Assembly (NCBI RefSeq): GCF_003575965.1
Contig: NZ_QWJJ01000011.1
Coordinates: forward strand, 98,986-162,985
Length of the DNA stretch: 64,000 nucleotides
Direction: 5' to 3'
DNA from: Pseudooceanicola sediminis
GTDB lineage: Bacteria; Pseudomonadota; Alphaproteobacteria; Rhodobacterales; Rhodobacteraceae
Under the pieces are notes generated by a model. The model was not told where the DNA came from. It made no database searches and saw nothing but the letters and a program-made list of their open reading frames with translations. Below are positions 43,663 through 51,927 of this stretch, in pieces; within the stretch, counting starts at the first letter, position 1; the number at the start of each line of letters is the position of its first letter. The position numbers and the translations under genes are program-made.

Positions 43663-43821
43663 GGCCTGCTCCTGTGTTTGACTGCAACCTAGGTGCAGGC
43701 AGGACGGCCTGCAATATGGCGCAAGGTCGGGTGGCACGGGCGGAGGGGGGCCAGTGCGACCTTGCGGCTCTGCGAACAGCCCTTCCAACCTCGCCTCCCC
43801 TCGGGTGGCAAGGGATGCAGA

Positions 43822-43851
43822 AAGGGCCGCCCCGGCAACGGGGCGGCCCTT
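43822..43851 (-). terminator. Terminator of the OmpA-like gene
   Basis: A perfect 12-bp stem (AAGGGCCGCCCC/GGGGCGGCCCTT) with a 6-nt loop. On the - strand it is followed by TTTCTGC and begins 33 bases after the stop of the OmpA-like gene. Confidence 0.75.
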
Positions 43852-43883
43852 GGATCAGACCTGAACATCAGGTGTGTCGCGGA

Positions 43884-45794
43884 TCAGGACCCTTGCAACA
43901 GCGGGGTGATGCGGCGCACCGAGGCCCGGCGGTTTTCACGGGCCGACGCCGTTGTCTGCACCTTCAGGTCGCTTTCGCCATACCCCTGCACCACCATGTT
44001 TTCGGGCGGAACGTCAAAGTATTCGCTCAGCGCCAGGGCGAGGCTTTCCGCGCGGCGATCCGACAGGGCAAGGTTATAGCTCGCTTGACCAACCGCATCC
44101 GTATGCCCCTCGACCAGGAACACCTCGGAGGGGTTCTCCGCAATCATGTCGCTCATCGCCTGGCCAAGCGACGCAAGCTCACGCGCCTCCTGCGGACGGA
44201 TCACGGCACTGCCGGTTTCAAAGTTGATCTGATCAACCGAGATCTCGGGCACCAGCGCCCGCACGGCACGAATGTCGCGCACCTGGCTCAGCGAAAAGCG
44301 GCGACCATAGTCCGATTGCTCGGCCAGCGCCTGTTCCAGCGCGCGGGTGTCGCTATCCTGATACTCGACGACCTGCTGGCGTTGCTTGGGCAGATCAGCC
44401 ACCTGAACGCGATCAAAGGATTGCGTGTCATCGAACAGCACGACCTGCTGGCCATTCTGCAATTCGCGGGTCCGACGCAGCACGGTGCCATCGGCGGCAC
44501 GAATGGTCACGACGCGCGAACCGTCGTCGCGCGTCACCGTCGTACGGGTCGAACCATCGTTGAAGGTCTCGGTCTGCACATCGCTGCCGGGCTGACGCAG
44601 CAGGGCGTCATCGTCCTTCAGCACCACGTATTCGCCGTTGCGCTCGACCACCACCCGGTCACCCGAGTTGGTCACGACCTTGTCGCCATTGTTCATGATC
44701 GACCCGACCGCATAGGCCCCGAGGCCCACCAGGGCTGCCTTCGCGATCCCTTCAAAGATATCGTTCTTGCGGTCGCGATCGTCCTTGGCCTTTTGCTCGG
44801 CCGCCTGCTGTTCGGCGGTTTTCTGGGCCGGGTCCGCCTGCGGCTGCGCGGCGGCCTGTTCGTTCACGCTGGTCTGGAACTCTTCGTCCGACGAGCGTGC
44901 GGTATCCTCCGTCACGGTCTCGGTCTGCACGTCGGCGGCTTCGGCATCCGCAGCGGCGGCGGCTGCCGGTGCGCGCTCCTGCTGGCGGCTTTCCTGTGCT
45001 GCGGCCTCGCGCTCGGCTTTCTGCTCGGGCGTTTCAGCCGTGGCCGTTGCCTCGCCCGTCGGTGCGGGTGCCGGCTCGGCTGCGGGTGCTTCGGCAGTTG
45101 CCGTCGCGGTCGGTTCAGCCTCGGCCGTAGGGGCCGGTGCAGCCTCTGCCGCTTGCGGGGCGTCTGCCTCATTCGGTTGCGGTGCAATCGCCTCGGCCGA
45201 TGGTGCCGCCTCTTCCGCGGCTTTCAGCTGCTCCTGCAACTCCGCTTCGGACAGCGGCTTTTCGGCTGCTGCATCAGGTTCAGCGGCATCAGGTTCAACG
45301 GCGGCGTCTGCCGTCGCCTCTGCTGCGGGTTGATCCGCCTCGGGCTTTGGCGCCTCTGCCTCTGCCGTCGCGGTGGTATCAGCTTCGGGTGCGGGTGCCT
45401 CGGCCGCAGGTGCCTCGGCTGTCGTCGTCACGGGATCGGCGGGGGGATCGGCCTCCGGCGCTGCTTCCTGTGCGGCGGTCGCATCCGCTGCCGGGTCTGC
45501 TGCCGGGTCTGCTTCGGCGTCAGCTTCGGGCGGCGTCGGCGTGGCGGTGGCCTCAGCTTCCGCTGGCGCATCCTCGCCGGTCACGAGATCCTGCGCCTCC
45601 TGAAGCTTTTTCTTCAGCTCATCCGCAAGGGTATCGCCTTCGGTTTGCTGAACACTGCCATCGGCGTTGGTTTCGACCTGCGCGGTCTGCGCCATCGTCG
45701 CGGACGGCAGGGCCAATGCGATGCTGACCGCCAGGGCGGTCGTGCTCTTCAGCGTCGTTTTCTTCAGCAGGGTGCTATTCGTCAACAGGGTCAT
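43884..45794 (-). CDS. OmpA-family protein with long Ala/Glu/Pro-rich linker
   Basis: A 636-residue exported protein. After a signal peptide (cleavage near TMAQ, residue 36) comes a low-complexity region of about 280 residues made of Ala, Glu, Pro, Thr and Asp, then a membrane-like segment IFEGIAKAALVGLGAYAVGSIM, a beta-rich part (DKVVTNSGDRVVVERNGEYVV), and an OmpA-like peptidoglycan-binding domain (INFETGSAVIRPQEARELASLG, VEGHTDAVGQASYNLALSDRRAES, GYGESDLKV). The OmpA domain probably anchors it to peptidoglycan. It is placed between XdhC and CoxE on the same strand but has its own terminator, so it is likely a separate unit. Confidence 0.9.
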   Translation of the reverse strand: MTLLTNSTLLKKTTLKSTTALAVSIALALPSATMAQTAQVETNADGSVQQTEGDTLADELKKKLQEAQDLVTGEDAPAEAEATATPTPPEADAEADPAADPAADATAAQEAAPEADPPADPVTTTAEAPAAEAPAPEADTTATAEAEAPKPEADQPAAEATADAAVEPDAAEPDAAAEKPLSEAELQEQLKAAEEAAPSAEAIAPQPNEADAPQAAEAAPAPTAEAEPTATATAEAPAAEPAPAPTGEATATAETPEQKAEREAAAQESRQQERAPAAAAAADAEAADVQTETVTEDTARSSDEEFQTSVNEQAAAQPQADPAQKTAEQQAAEQKAKDDRDRKNDIFEGIAKAALVGLGAYAVGSIMNNGDKVVTNSGDRVVVERNGEYVVLKDDDALLRQPGSDVQTETFNDGSTRTTVTRDDGSRVVTIRAADGTVLRRTRELQNGQQVVLFDDTQSFDRVQVADLPKQRQQVVEYQDSDTRALEQALAEQSDYGRRFSLSQVRDIRAVRALVPEISVDQINFETGSAVIRPQEARELASLGQAMSDMIAENPSEVFLVEGHTDAVGQASYNLALSDRRAESLALALSEYFDVPPENMVVQGYGESDLKVQTTASARENRRASVRRITPLLQGS

Positions 45795-45907
45795 GGTAAT
45801 CGTTCCCTTCCTTTACCACCGTCACACGGACGGCCACTCGGAAAGGAAACACGCCGTCGGCGCAAATGGTTCAATTCTGCTTTGTGCATATGCCAGCAGA
45901 AAAGCGC

Positions 45908-47194
45908 CTAACCCTGTACTAACAATCTGATCATACGTTCTTTTTCGCCCACATCGTCACGACGAGAAAGTGCCTCACCCAAGTCCTCCAGCGATTGAAT
46001 CGAATGGCCCGCGCGGAAACTGTCGACATGCGGCAGGATTGCCGCGATGCCCCGTGCCCGCGGGGCGAAGCCATCCCATCGCAGCAGCGGATTAAGCCAG
46101 ATCACCCGCCGGGCCGACAGGTGAAGACGTTCGCATTCACGCCCCAGGGCCGCAGGATCATCTCGCTCCAGCCCGTCGGTGATCAGCAGCACGATGGCCC
46201 CCTGCCCCATGATCCGGCGCGACCAGGCGCGATTGAAGCTGCGCAGGCACTGCCCTATGCGCGTCCCCCCTTCCCAATCCTGCGCCTCGGCACCGGCGGC
46301 GGCCAGCGCGGCATCGACATCCCTGTGACCAAGGTGCCGGGTGATGTTCGTCAGGCGCGTGCCAAAGGTAAACGCATGAACCCTGGCCCAGCCCGCCCCC
46401 TGTTGGGTGCTGATCGCGTGCAGAAAGTGCAGGATCATCCGGCTGTATTGGCTCATCGAGCCTGAGATATCGCACAGCACCACAAGGTTCGGCCACCGGG
46501 GCCGCGCCTGCTTCAGCACCAGCCGGTTCAGGTCGCCGCCCTGCCGCATCGACTGGCGCAGGGTTCGGCGAAAATCGACCCGCGATCCCGCACGACCTTG
46601 CATGAAGCGCCGCGACGGCAGCGGCTTGACCGGCAGGTTCAGCCGGGCAAGCATCCGTTTTGCCCGGGCAATTTCATCCGTCGACATCTGCTCGAAATCC
46701 AGCGTGCGCAGACGTTCGTCGGACGATTGCGTCCGCGTCGCGTCGATCTCGATCTCCGCGTCGTCAGGGGCGTTCCCCGGCGGGGTAACCTGCACATTCG
46801 CACCATCCAGCAACGCCTCGGCTGCCCGCTTTTGCGCGGCCTCGGCGGCGCGTTCCTGCTGTGCCCCCCGCACCGCGGGCAGCAGCAGGGCCATCATGTG
46901 TTCCATATAACGGGGATCGCGCCAGAACAGGCGAAAGACCTGCGAAAACACCTGCGAATGTTCGCGCCGAGACACGAGGCACGCGTGCAACGTCCAGTAA
47001 AAGTCGCGTTTTTCGCTGAACCCGACCGCCTCGACAGCACGGACCGCCTCGATGACCCGCCCCGGCCCGATCGGCAGACCCGCCTTGCGCAATGCACGCG
47101 CGAAATGGGTGATGTTGCTGACCAGGCGCGGATGCTCGGGCAAATCCAGCACGCCCAGACCCTGCGCCGTCGCGTGGTCCCCCCGCTCCGTCAT
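45908..47194 (-). CDS. coxE: CoxE-like von Willebrand factor A domain protein
   Basis: A 428-residue protein. The N-terminal half is the CoxE/VWA_CoxE pattern (HPRLVSNITHFARALRKAGLPIGPGRVIEAVRAVEAVGF, then KRDFYWTLHACLVSRREH). The C-terminal VWA domain has an intact MIDAS, DISGSMS, with the acidic Thr/Asp continuing in TFGTRLTNITRHL and LLITDGLERD. CoxD/CoxE pairs act on the maturation of CO dehydrogenase and related enzymes. The start is ambiguous (47194 or 47203; both lack a good Shine-Dalgarno). It follows the CoxD-like gene after 67 bp. Confidence 0.9.
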   Translation of the reverse strand: MTERGDHATAQGLGVLDLPEHPRLVSNITHFARALRKAGLPIGPGRVIEAVRAVEAVGFSEKRDFYWTLHACLVSRREHSQVFSQVFRLFWRDPRYMEHMMALLLPAVRGAQQERAAEAAQKRAAEALLDGANVQVTPPGNAPDDAEIEIDATRTQSSDERLRTLDFEQMSTDEIARAKRMLARLNLPVKPLPSRRFMQGRAGSRVDFRRTLRQSMRQGGDLNRLVLKQARPRWPNLVVLCDISGSMSQYSRMILHFLHAISTQQGAGWARVHAFTFGTRLTNITRHLGHRDVDAALAAAGAEAQDWEGGTRIGQCLRSFNRAWSRRIMGQGAIVLLITDGLERDDPAALGRECERLHLSARRVIWLNPLLRWDGFAPRARGIAAILPHVDSFRAGHSIQSLEDLGEALSRRDDVGEKERMIRLLVQG

Positions 47195-47261
47195 GCCTGC
47201 CATCGCCCCGTGCGCGGTGCCCGGATCCCGCGCGCGATCCGCCGTCGCCCCTCCGGCAATC

Positions 47262-48170
47262 TCACACCGGCGCCAGCGTCTTGCGGACGTCCTCCAGCAA
47301 CCGTTTCGCCTCGCTGCCCTGAATGCGCGCAATGTCATCCTGGTATTTCAGGATCGCCCCCAGCGTATCGGAAATCGCCTCCGGGCTCAGGGTGATCACA
47401 TCCAGCGCCAGCAGGCATTTTGCCCAGTCTATCGTTTCGGCGACGCCGGGTTTCTTGAACAGATCCTCCGTGCGCAACCTCTGGACAAAGGACACGATCT
47501 CGCGACTCAACGCCTGACTGGCCTCTGGCGCCCGCGCTGTCAGTATCTCGATCTCGCGGTCGAAATCGGGATAATCGACCCAGTGATACAGACAGCGCCG
47601 CTTCAGCGCGTCGTGCACCTCTCGGGTGCGGTTCGACGTCACGATGACAATCGGCGGCTCGGCGGCCTTGATCGTACCCAATTCGGGAATGGTCACCTGA
47701 AAGTCCGACAATGCCTCCAGCAGGAACGCCTCGAACGGCTCATCCGTCCGATCCAGTTCGTCTATCAGCAGAACGGGCGCTCCCCCGTCATGCGCGCGCA
47801 TCGCCTGCAACAGCGGACGCTCGGTCAGATAGCGCGGCCCGAACAACTCCTCCTGCAATGCGCCCCGCTCGGCCCCTCCCGCCGCTTCCGCCGTGCGGAT
47901 GGCCACCATCTGCGCCGGAAAGTTCCATTCGTAAACGGCCGAGCTTGCGTCCAGCCCCTCGTAACATTGCAACCGGATCAAGCGACGCCCCAAAGCCGCG
48001 GCAATCGACTTTGCCACCTCGGTCTTGCCGGTCCCCGGCTCGCCCTCCAGAAACAGCGGCCGGCCCAGCTTCAGCGCCAGGAAAACCACCGTCGCCAAGG
48101 GGCGCCCGCAAATGTAATCCTGCGTACCCAGCAGACGCCGGGTTTCGTCGATCGAGGCGGGATAGGTCAT
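47262..48170 (-). CDS. coxD: MoxR-family AAA+ ATPase (CoxD-like)
   Basis: A 302-residue AAA+ protein. Walker A is GEPGTGKTEVAKS (about residues 46-58) and Walker B VLLIDELDRTD; sensor 1 lies in VTSNRTREVH, and arginine-finger-like ALKRRCLYHWVDYP follows. The short helical lid is present. In carboxydotrophs CoxD is a chaperone-like ATPase that acts on the apoenzyme with CoxE. Here it is the first gene of the - strand Cox set. The ATG at 48170 has GGAGA 10 bases upstream. Confidence 0.92.
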   Translation of the reverse strand: MTYPASIDETRRLLGTQDYICGRPLATVVFLALKLGRPLFLEGEPGTGKTEVAKSIAAALGRRLIRLQCYEGLDASSAVYEWNFPAQMVAIRTAEAAGGAERGALQEELFGPRYLTERPLLQAMRAHDGGAPVLLIDELDRTDEPFEAFLLEALSDFQVTIPELGTIKAAEPPIVIVTSNRTREVHDALKRRCLYHWVDYPDFDREIEILTARAPEASQALSREIVSFVQRLRTEDLFKKPGVAETIDWAKCLLALDVITLSPEAISDTLGAILKYQDDIARIQGSEAKRLLEDVRKTLAPV

Positions 48171-48344
48171 ATGTGTCTCCGTGCACGGTTGAACCAGCCT
48201 GCATTCTGCGTCCCCACGGTCAAGGGCGACCAAGGTCGCCACCCCTTATCCCAGCTGCGCGCCCCCTCGTCCCTGCGGCGCCACAGTTCCGGAGCCAATG
48301 TTTACCCGAGATTGACGCAGCCCGTGCAACTTGCGAAGGTCCAC

Positions 48345-49466
48345 ATGGCCAGACACAACAGGACCCCTCTCATGCAGGACGGCAAGACACGATTTCTCGC
48401 CGTTCTCACGATCCGGAACGAAGGCGCATTCCTGCTGGAATGGCTGGCCCACCACCGCGCCGTCGGATTTACCGACTTCCTGGTGTTTTCCAACAATTGC
48501 CAGGACGGCACGGATGCGATGCTGGACCGGTTGCAGGCGCTCGGGGTCCTTACCCACCTGCGCAATGATGGGCCCTACGACAAGCGCGGGATCCAGTTCA
48601 CCGCCCTGAAACGCGCCGAAACACTCGAAATCGTCAGGCAGGCGGATTGGATCCTGTGCCTCGACATCGACGAATTCGTCAACATCCACGCCGGGGATCG
48701 CACGCTGCCGGCCCTGCTGTCGGCCCTGCCCGACGCGACCGCCATCACGCTGACCTGGCGCCTGTTCGGCAACGACGGCGTGGTTGAATATGTCGATCGG
48801 CCCGTGACCGAAACCTTCGTGCGCGCCGCCCCGGAATTGCTGACCTGGCCGTGGCGCGCCGCCATGTTCAAGACCTTGTTCCGCAATGACGGCACCTATC
48901 GCAAGCTGGGCATCCACCGGCCCCGCGCCCCGCTCCCCGAGGCACTCGGGCAGGCGCGCTGGTTCGACGGTCAGGGGCGTGCGCTCGGCGCCGCCTTCCG
49001 CACCTCACGCATCTTTTCCAATTATGGCCAGCTCAACTACGCCCTGGTGCAGCTCAACCATTACCCGCTTGGCGCGATGGAAAGTTTCGTGCTCAAGGCC
49101 GACCGTGGCCGCGTGAACCACACCGCGGACCCCATGGCGATGGATTACTGGGTCGAGCGGAACTTCAATATCGACGAGGACCGCTCGATCCTCCAGATCG
49201 CTCAGACGCTGCACAGGCATCTCGATGACCTGCGCGGCGATGGCACGCTGGCGGCATTGCACGCCGCCGCGGTCTCCTGGCGGCACCAGCGGTTCCAGAC
49301 GCTCATGCAGCACGACGACCACCGATCGCTGTTCGGGCGGCTCCTGCTCACGCCGCCGTCCCAGCCGATGCCCCAAGCCGCCGCGCGCCGCATCATCCGC
49401 TTCGCACTGGATGCACAGGCGGTTTCACAGGCAGTTTCACAGGCGGACGCCCAGTCGAATGGCTAG
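48345..49466 (+). CDS. Glycosyltransferase family 2-like protein
   Basis: A 373-residue protein. The N-terminus RFLAVLTIRNEGAFLLEWLAHHRAVGFTDFLVFSNNCQDGT and the DxD-type metal motif LDIDEFVN (about residues 105-112) are typical of the family-2 glycosyltransferases with PF13704-like domains that are common in Rhodobacterales. WLVER-like YWVERNF and a His/Arg-rich C-terminus follow. The C-terminal tail contains a 12-nt repeat giving QAVSQAVSQAD. The acceptor is unknown, probably a surface polysaccharide. The start has AAGGTCCAC upstream; another in-frame ATG at 48372 is possible. Confidence 0.87.
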   Translation: MARHNRTPLMQDGKTRFLAVLTIRNEGAFLLEWLAHHRAVGFTDFLVFSNNCQDGTDAMLDRLQALGVLTHLRNDGPYDKRGIQFTALKRAETLEIVRQADWILCLDIDEFVNIHAGDRTLPALLSALPDATAITLTWRLFGNDGVVEYVDRPVTETFVRAAPELLTWPWRAAMFKTLFRNDGTYRKLGIHRPRAPLPEALGQARWFDGQGRALGAAFRTSRIFSNYGQLNYALVQLNHYPLGAMESFVLKADRGRVNHTADPMAMDYWVERNFNIDEDRSILQIAQTLHRHLDDLRGDGTLAALHAAAVSWRHQRFQTLMQHDDHRSLFGRLLLTPPSQPMPQAAARRIIRFALDAQAVSQAVSQADAQSNG

Positions 49467-49571
49467 TCGAATGCGCCTTCGAACCCCGCAACAGGCGAAT
49501 GACCTGGACGGATGCGCATTCCGCCCAGTAACCCTCTGGCACTTTCAAGGCGCTTGGGTTAATCGGCAATC

Positions 49572-50609
49572 ATGACCGATAGCCTCACGATCCACCGCCC
49601 CGACGACTGGCACCTGCACCTGCGCGATGGCGCCATGCTGGAGGCCGTCCTGCCCGAAACCGCGCGTCACTTCGCCCGGGCCATCATCATGCCGAACCTG
49701 GTACCGCCGGTGGTGACAGGGGCGCAGGCCGCCGCCTACCGCGACCGCATCCTGGCCGCCCTGCCCGAGGGAATGGATTTCCAGCCCCTGATGACACTCT
49801 ACCTGACCGAGGAAACCGACCCGGCCGACGTCGCGGCGGCCCATGCTGCAGGGCTGATCAGGGCGGTCAAGCTCTACCCGGCCGGGGCAACGACGAACTC
49901 GGCCTCGGGCGTGCGCGACTTCAACAAGGTCCGTCCGGTCCTCGAACAGATGGCACGGATCGGATTGCCCCTGTGCACCCACGGCGAAGTCACGGATGCA
50001 GAGGTCGACATCTTCGACCGCGAAGCCGTCTTCATCGACAAGGTTCTCGACCCGCTGCGACGCGACCTGCCGGAGCTGCGGGTCATCATGGAACACATCA
50101 CCACGTCGCAAGCGGCCGATTATGTCCGCTCAGCCCCCGCAGGACTGGGAGCGACGATCACGACGCACCACCTCGTCATCAATCGAAATCATATCCTGGT
50201 GGGCGGGATCAAGCCGCACTACTACTGCCTTCCCGTCGCAAAACGCGCCACCCACCAAAAGGCACTGCGCCAGGCCGCGACCTCGGGCGATCCGCGCTTC
50301 TTCCTGGGAACCGACAGTGCGCCGCACGTCGATCCGGCCAAGGAATGCGCCTGCGGCTGCGCCGGCTGCTTTACCGCCACCAACACGATGCCGATCCTCG
50401 CACATGTCTTCGAACAGGAAAACGCCCTCGACAAGCTCGAGGCATTCACCTCGCTGAACGGGGCAAATTTCTACCGCCTGCCGGTCAATGCCGATACCCT
50501 CACACTCGCTCGTGGCGCGCGCGACGTCCCGACCAAGATCGAGAGCGGCGATGGCCCCGTCACCATCTTCGATCCCGGTTTCACGCCCGCCTGGCATGTA
50601 GCGGACTAA
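49572..50609 (+). CDS. pyrC: Dihydroorotase (PyrC type)
   Basis: A 345-residue class II dihydroorotase. It shows [10 protein letters not shown] (two metal His, substrate Arg), the carboxylated lysine in [13 protein letters not shown], metal-binding His in LCTHGEV and EHITT, and the catalytic Asp in GTDSAPH. It cyclises carbamoyl aspartate in pyrimidine synthesis. The start at 49572 is the only ATG placed before the conserved block. It is followed by pyrE after a large inverted repeat. Confidence 0.96.
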   Translation: MTDSLTIHRPDDWHLHLRDGAMLEAVLPETARHFARAIIMPNLVPPVVTGAQAAAYRDRILAALPEGMDFQPLMTLYLTEETDPADVAAAHAAGLIRAVKLYPAGATTNSASGVRDFNKVRPVLEQMARIGLPLCTHGEVTDAEVDIFDREAVFIDKVLDPLRRDLPELRVIMEHITTSQAADYVRSAPAGLGATITTHHLVINRNHILVGGIKPHYYCLPVAKRATHQKALRQAATSGDPRFFLGTDSAPHVDPAKECACGCAGCFTATNTMPILAHVFEQENALDKLEAFTSLNGANFYRLPVNADTLTLARGARDVPTKIESGDGPVTIFDPGFTPAWHVAD

Positions 50610-50612
50610 TTG

Positions 50613-50710
50613 GTTTCCCTGTCAAAAATATCCCCGCCGGAGGCATGACCTTTTTGGGGCTTCCATCGGAAGCCCCAAGCCTCCGGCGGGGATACTTGAA
50701 ACAGGGAAAC
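50613..50710. repeat. Large inverted repeat between pyrC and pyrE
   Basis: Two 32-bp arms (50613-50644 and 50679-50710, 28 of 32 matching) enclose a second perfect stem of 11 bp (TTGGGGCTTCC/GGAAGCCCCAA, loop ATC, 50654-50678). The whole element can fold as a long hairpin. The inner hairpin lies 45 bases after the pyrC stop, and its opposite-strand flank shows an A/T run, so it may act as a terminator or pausing site. A half-copy is at 23167-23200. This resembles the palindromic intergenic elements common in the group. Confidence 0.85.
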
Positions 50711-50736
50711 ATTGAACATTTTCAGAGGATGCGATC

Positions 50737-51414
50737 ATGATCCCAAGCTCCTACCCCTCGAAAGAGCAAATAGCCCGGCTGACGGCCAGCATGTTGCTCG
50801 ACATCCAGGCCGTGCACTTCAACGCGGAGGAGCCCTTCACCCTCGCGTCCGGCCTGCCCTCGCCGACCTACATCGACTGCCGCAAACTGATTTCATTTCC
50901 GCGCATCCGTTCCACCCTGATGGATTTCATGACCTGCACGGTGATGCGCAATGCCGGGCTCGAGGCCTTCGACAATATTGCGGGGGGCGAAACGGCGGGC
51001 ATTCCGTTCGCCGCGCTCGTTGCCGAACGCATGGCCCTGCCGATGACCTATGTACGCAAGAAGCCAAAGGGCTATGGTCGCAATGCCAGGATCGAAGGCG
51101 CGATGAGCGAGGGCCAGAGGGTGCTGCTGGTCGAGGATCTGACGACAGATGGCGGATCCAAGCTGTCTTTCGTCGATGCGATCCGGGAAACCGGCGCCAG
51201 TTGCGCGCACACGGCCGTGATTTTCTTTTACGGTATTTTCGATGGCACCGAGGAAAAGCTGGCCGAGCATGGGGTAACTCTGCATCATCTTTGCACCTGG
51301 TGGGACGTGCTGGAGGAGGCGCGCACACGCGCCGATTTCAGCACCTCGACGCTTGATGAGGTCGAGGCGTTCTTGAAGGCCCCTCGTGCCTGGCAGGATG
51401 CCCGCAAGGCGTAG
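50737..51414 (+). CDS. pyrE: Orotate phosphoribosyltransferase
   Basis: A 225-residue enzyme that makes orotidine 5'-phosphate. The PRPP-binding motif is [14 protein letters not shown] (about residues 128-141), and the 5' part has [18 protein letters not shown] (K-rich PRPP region) and [13 protein letters not shown]. It begins 26 bp after the inverted repeat. The 512-bp spacer that follows leads to dnaB. Confidence 0.95.
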   Translation: MIPSSYPSKEQIARLTASMLLDIQAVHFNAEEPFTLASGLPSPTYIDCRKLISFPRIRSTLMDFMTCTVMRNAGLEAFDNIAGGETAGIPFAALVAERMALPMTYVRKKPKGYGRNARIEGAMSEGQRVLLVEDLTTDGGSKLSFVDAIRETGASCAHTAVIFFYGIFDGTEEKLAEHGVTLHHLCTWWDVLEEARTRADFSTSTLDEVEAFLKAPRAWQDARKA

Positions 51415-51927
51415 ACGCGATTCCCCCTCTGCCGTCGCGGCTGGGCTCCAACGCCTGACCTCCGACACCTGGCGTCCGACGGGCAGCGCGGGGCAATGGC
51501 AGCGGTGATTGGCCAAACAAGCGGCACCTTGCCGGGCGGGATCCGCGCAAAACGCGTTTCCCGTCATGAGATGGCACAGGTCTTGCGTTTATGTCGCAAT
51601 TTTGCACATCATCTGGTAAAAGTGATCATGCACCGCTTATCCACAGGATTATACAATTTGCCTGTGGGTGGCCAGGTTCGCTAAGCACCTCGAAAACACG
51701 AGGCGCGAAAAGTCAGGTTGGCAGAACTCCGGTCTGGAAAGCTCGGGCGGAAAATACGGGTCAGGCAAGCGCAGGACATGCGAGCGCGAAACAGGCAAAC
51801 TCGGGACAGATCGCGGCGCGGGCAGCCCATCCGGTCTGCCGGGAAATATCGGGCCAGGCCCAGGACGGCGCACTTTGACGCGAGGCGCTGACCGGCGACG
51901 GGACAGGCGGGGAAACAGGGGATACCA
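51415..51927. other. 512-bp spacer between pyrE and dnaB
   Basis: No gene recognised. It contains a perfect DnaA-box consensus (annotated separately) within a locally AT-rich stretch at 51590-51662, which is the best candidate for the dnaB promoter area. The remaining sequence to 51927 is GC-rich without repeats. GGGGAAACAGGGG lies just before the dnaB ATG. Confidence 0.5.
51637..51645 (+). promoter_or_regulatory. DnaA-box consensus upstream of dnaB
   Basis: TTATCCACA matches the strict DnaA box. It lies 283 bp upstream of the dnaB start, within AT-rich sequence. Only one clear box is present, so an origin is not supported; regulation of dnaB or DnaA titration is possible. Confidence 0.55.

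Noticed and set aside
43560-45911. 783-codon + strand frame opposite the OmpA-like gene
   Set aside because: Arg/Cys/Gly-rich antisense of a low-complexity coding region. The OmpA domain on the - strand is well supported.
51590-51700. Replication origin near dnaB
   Set aside because: Only one DnaA box is seen, with no box cluster, no repABC or parAB genes and no obvious skew signal that can be judged by eye.
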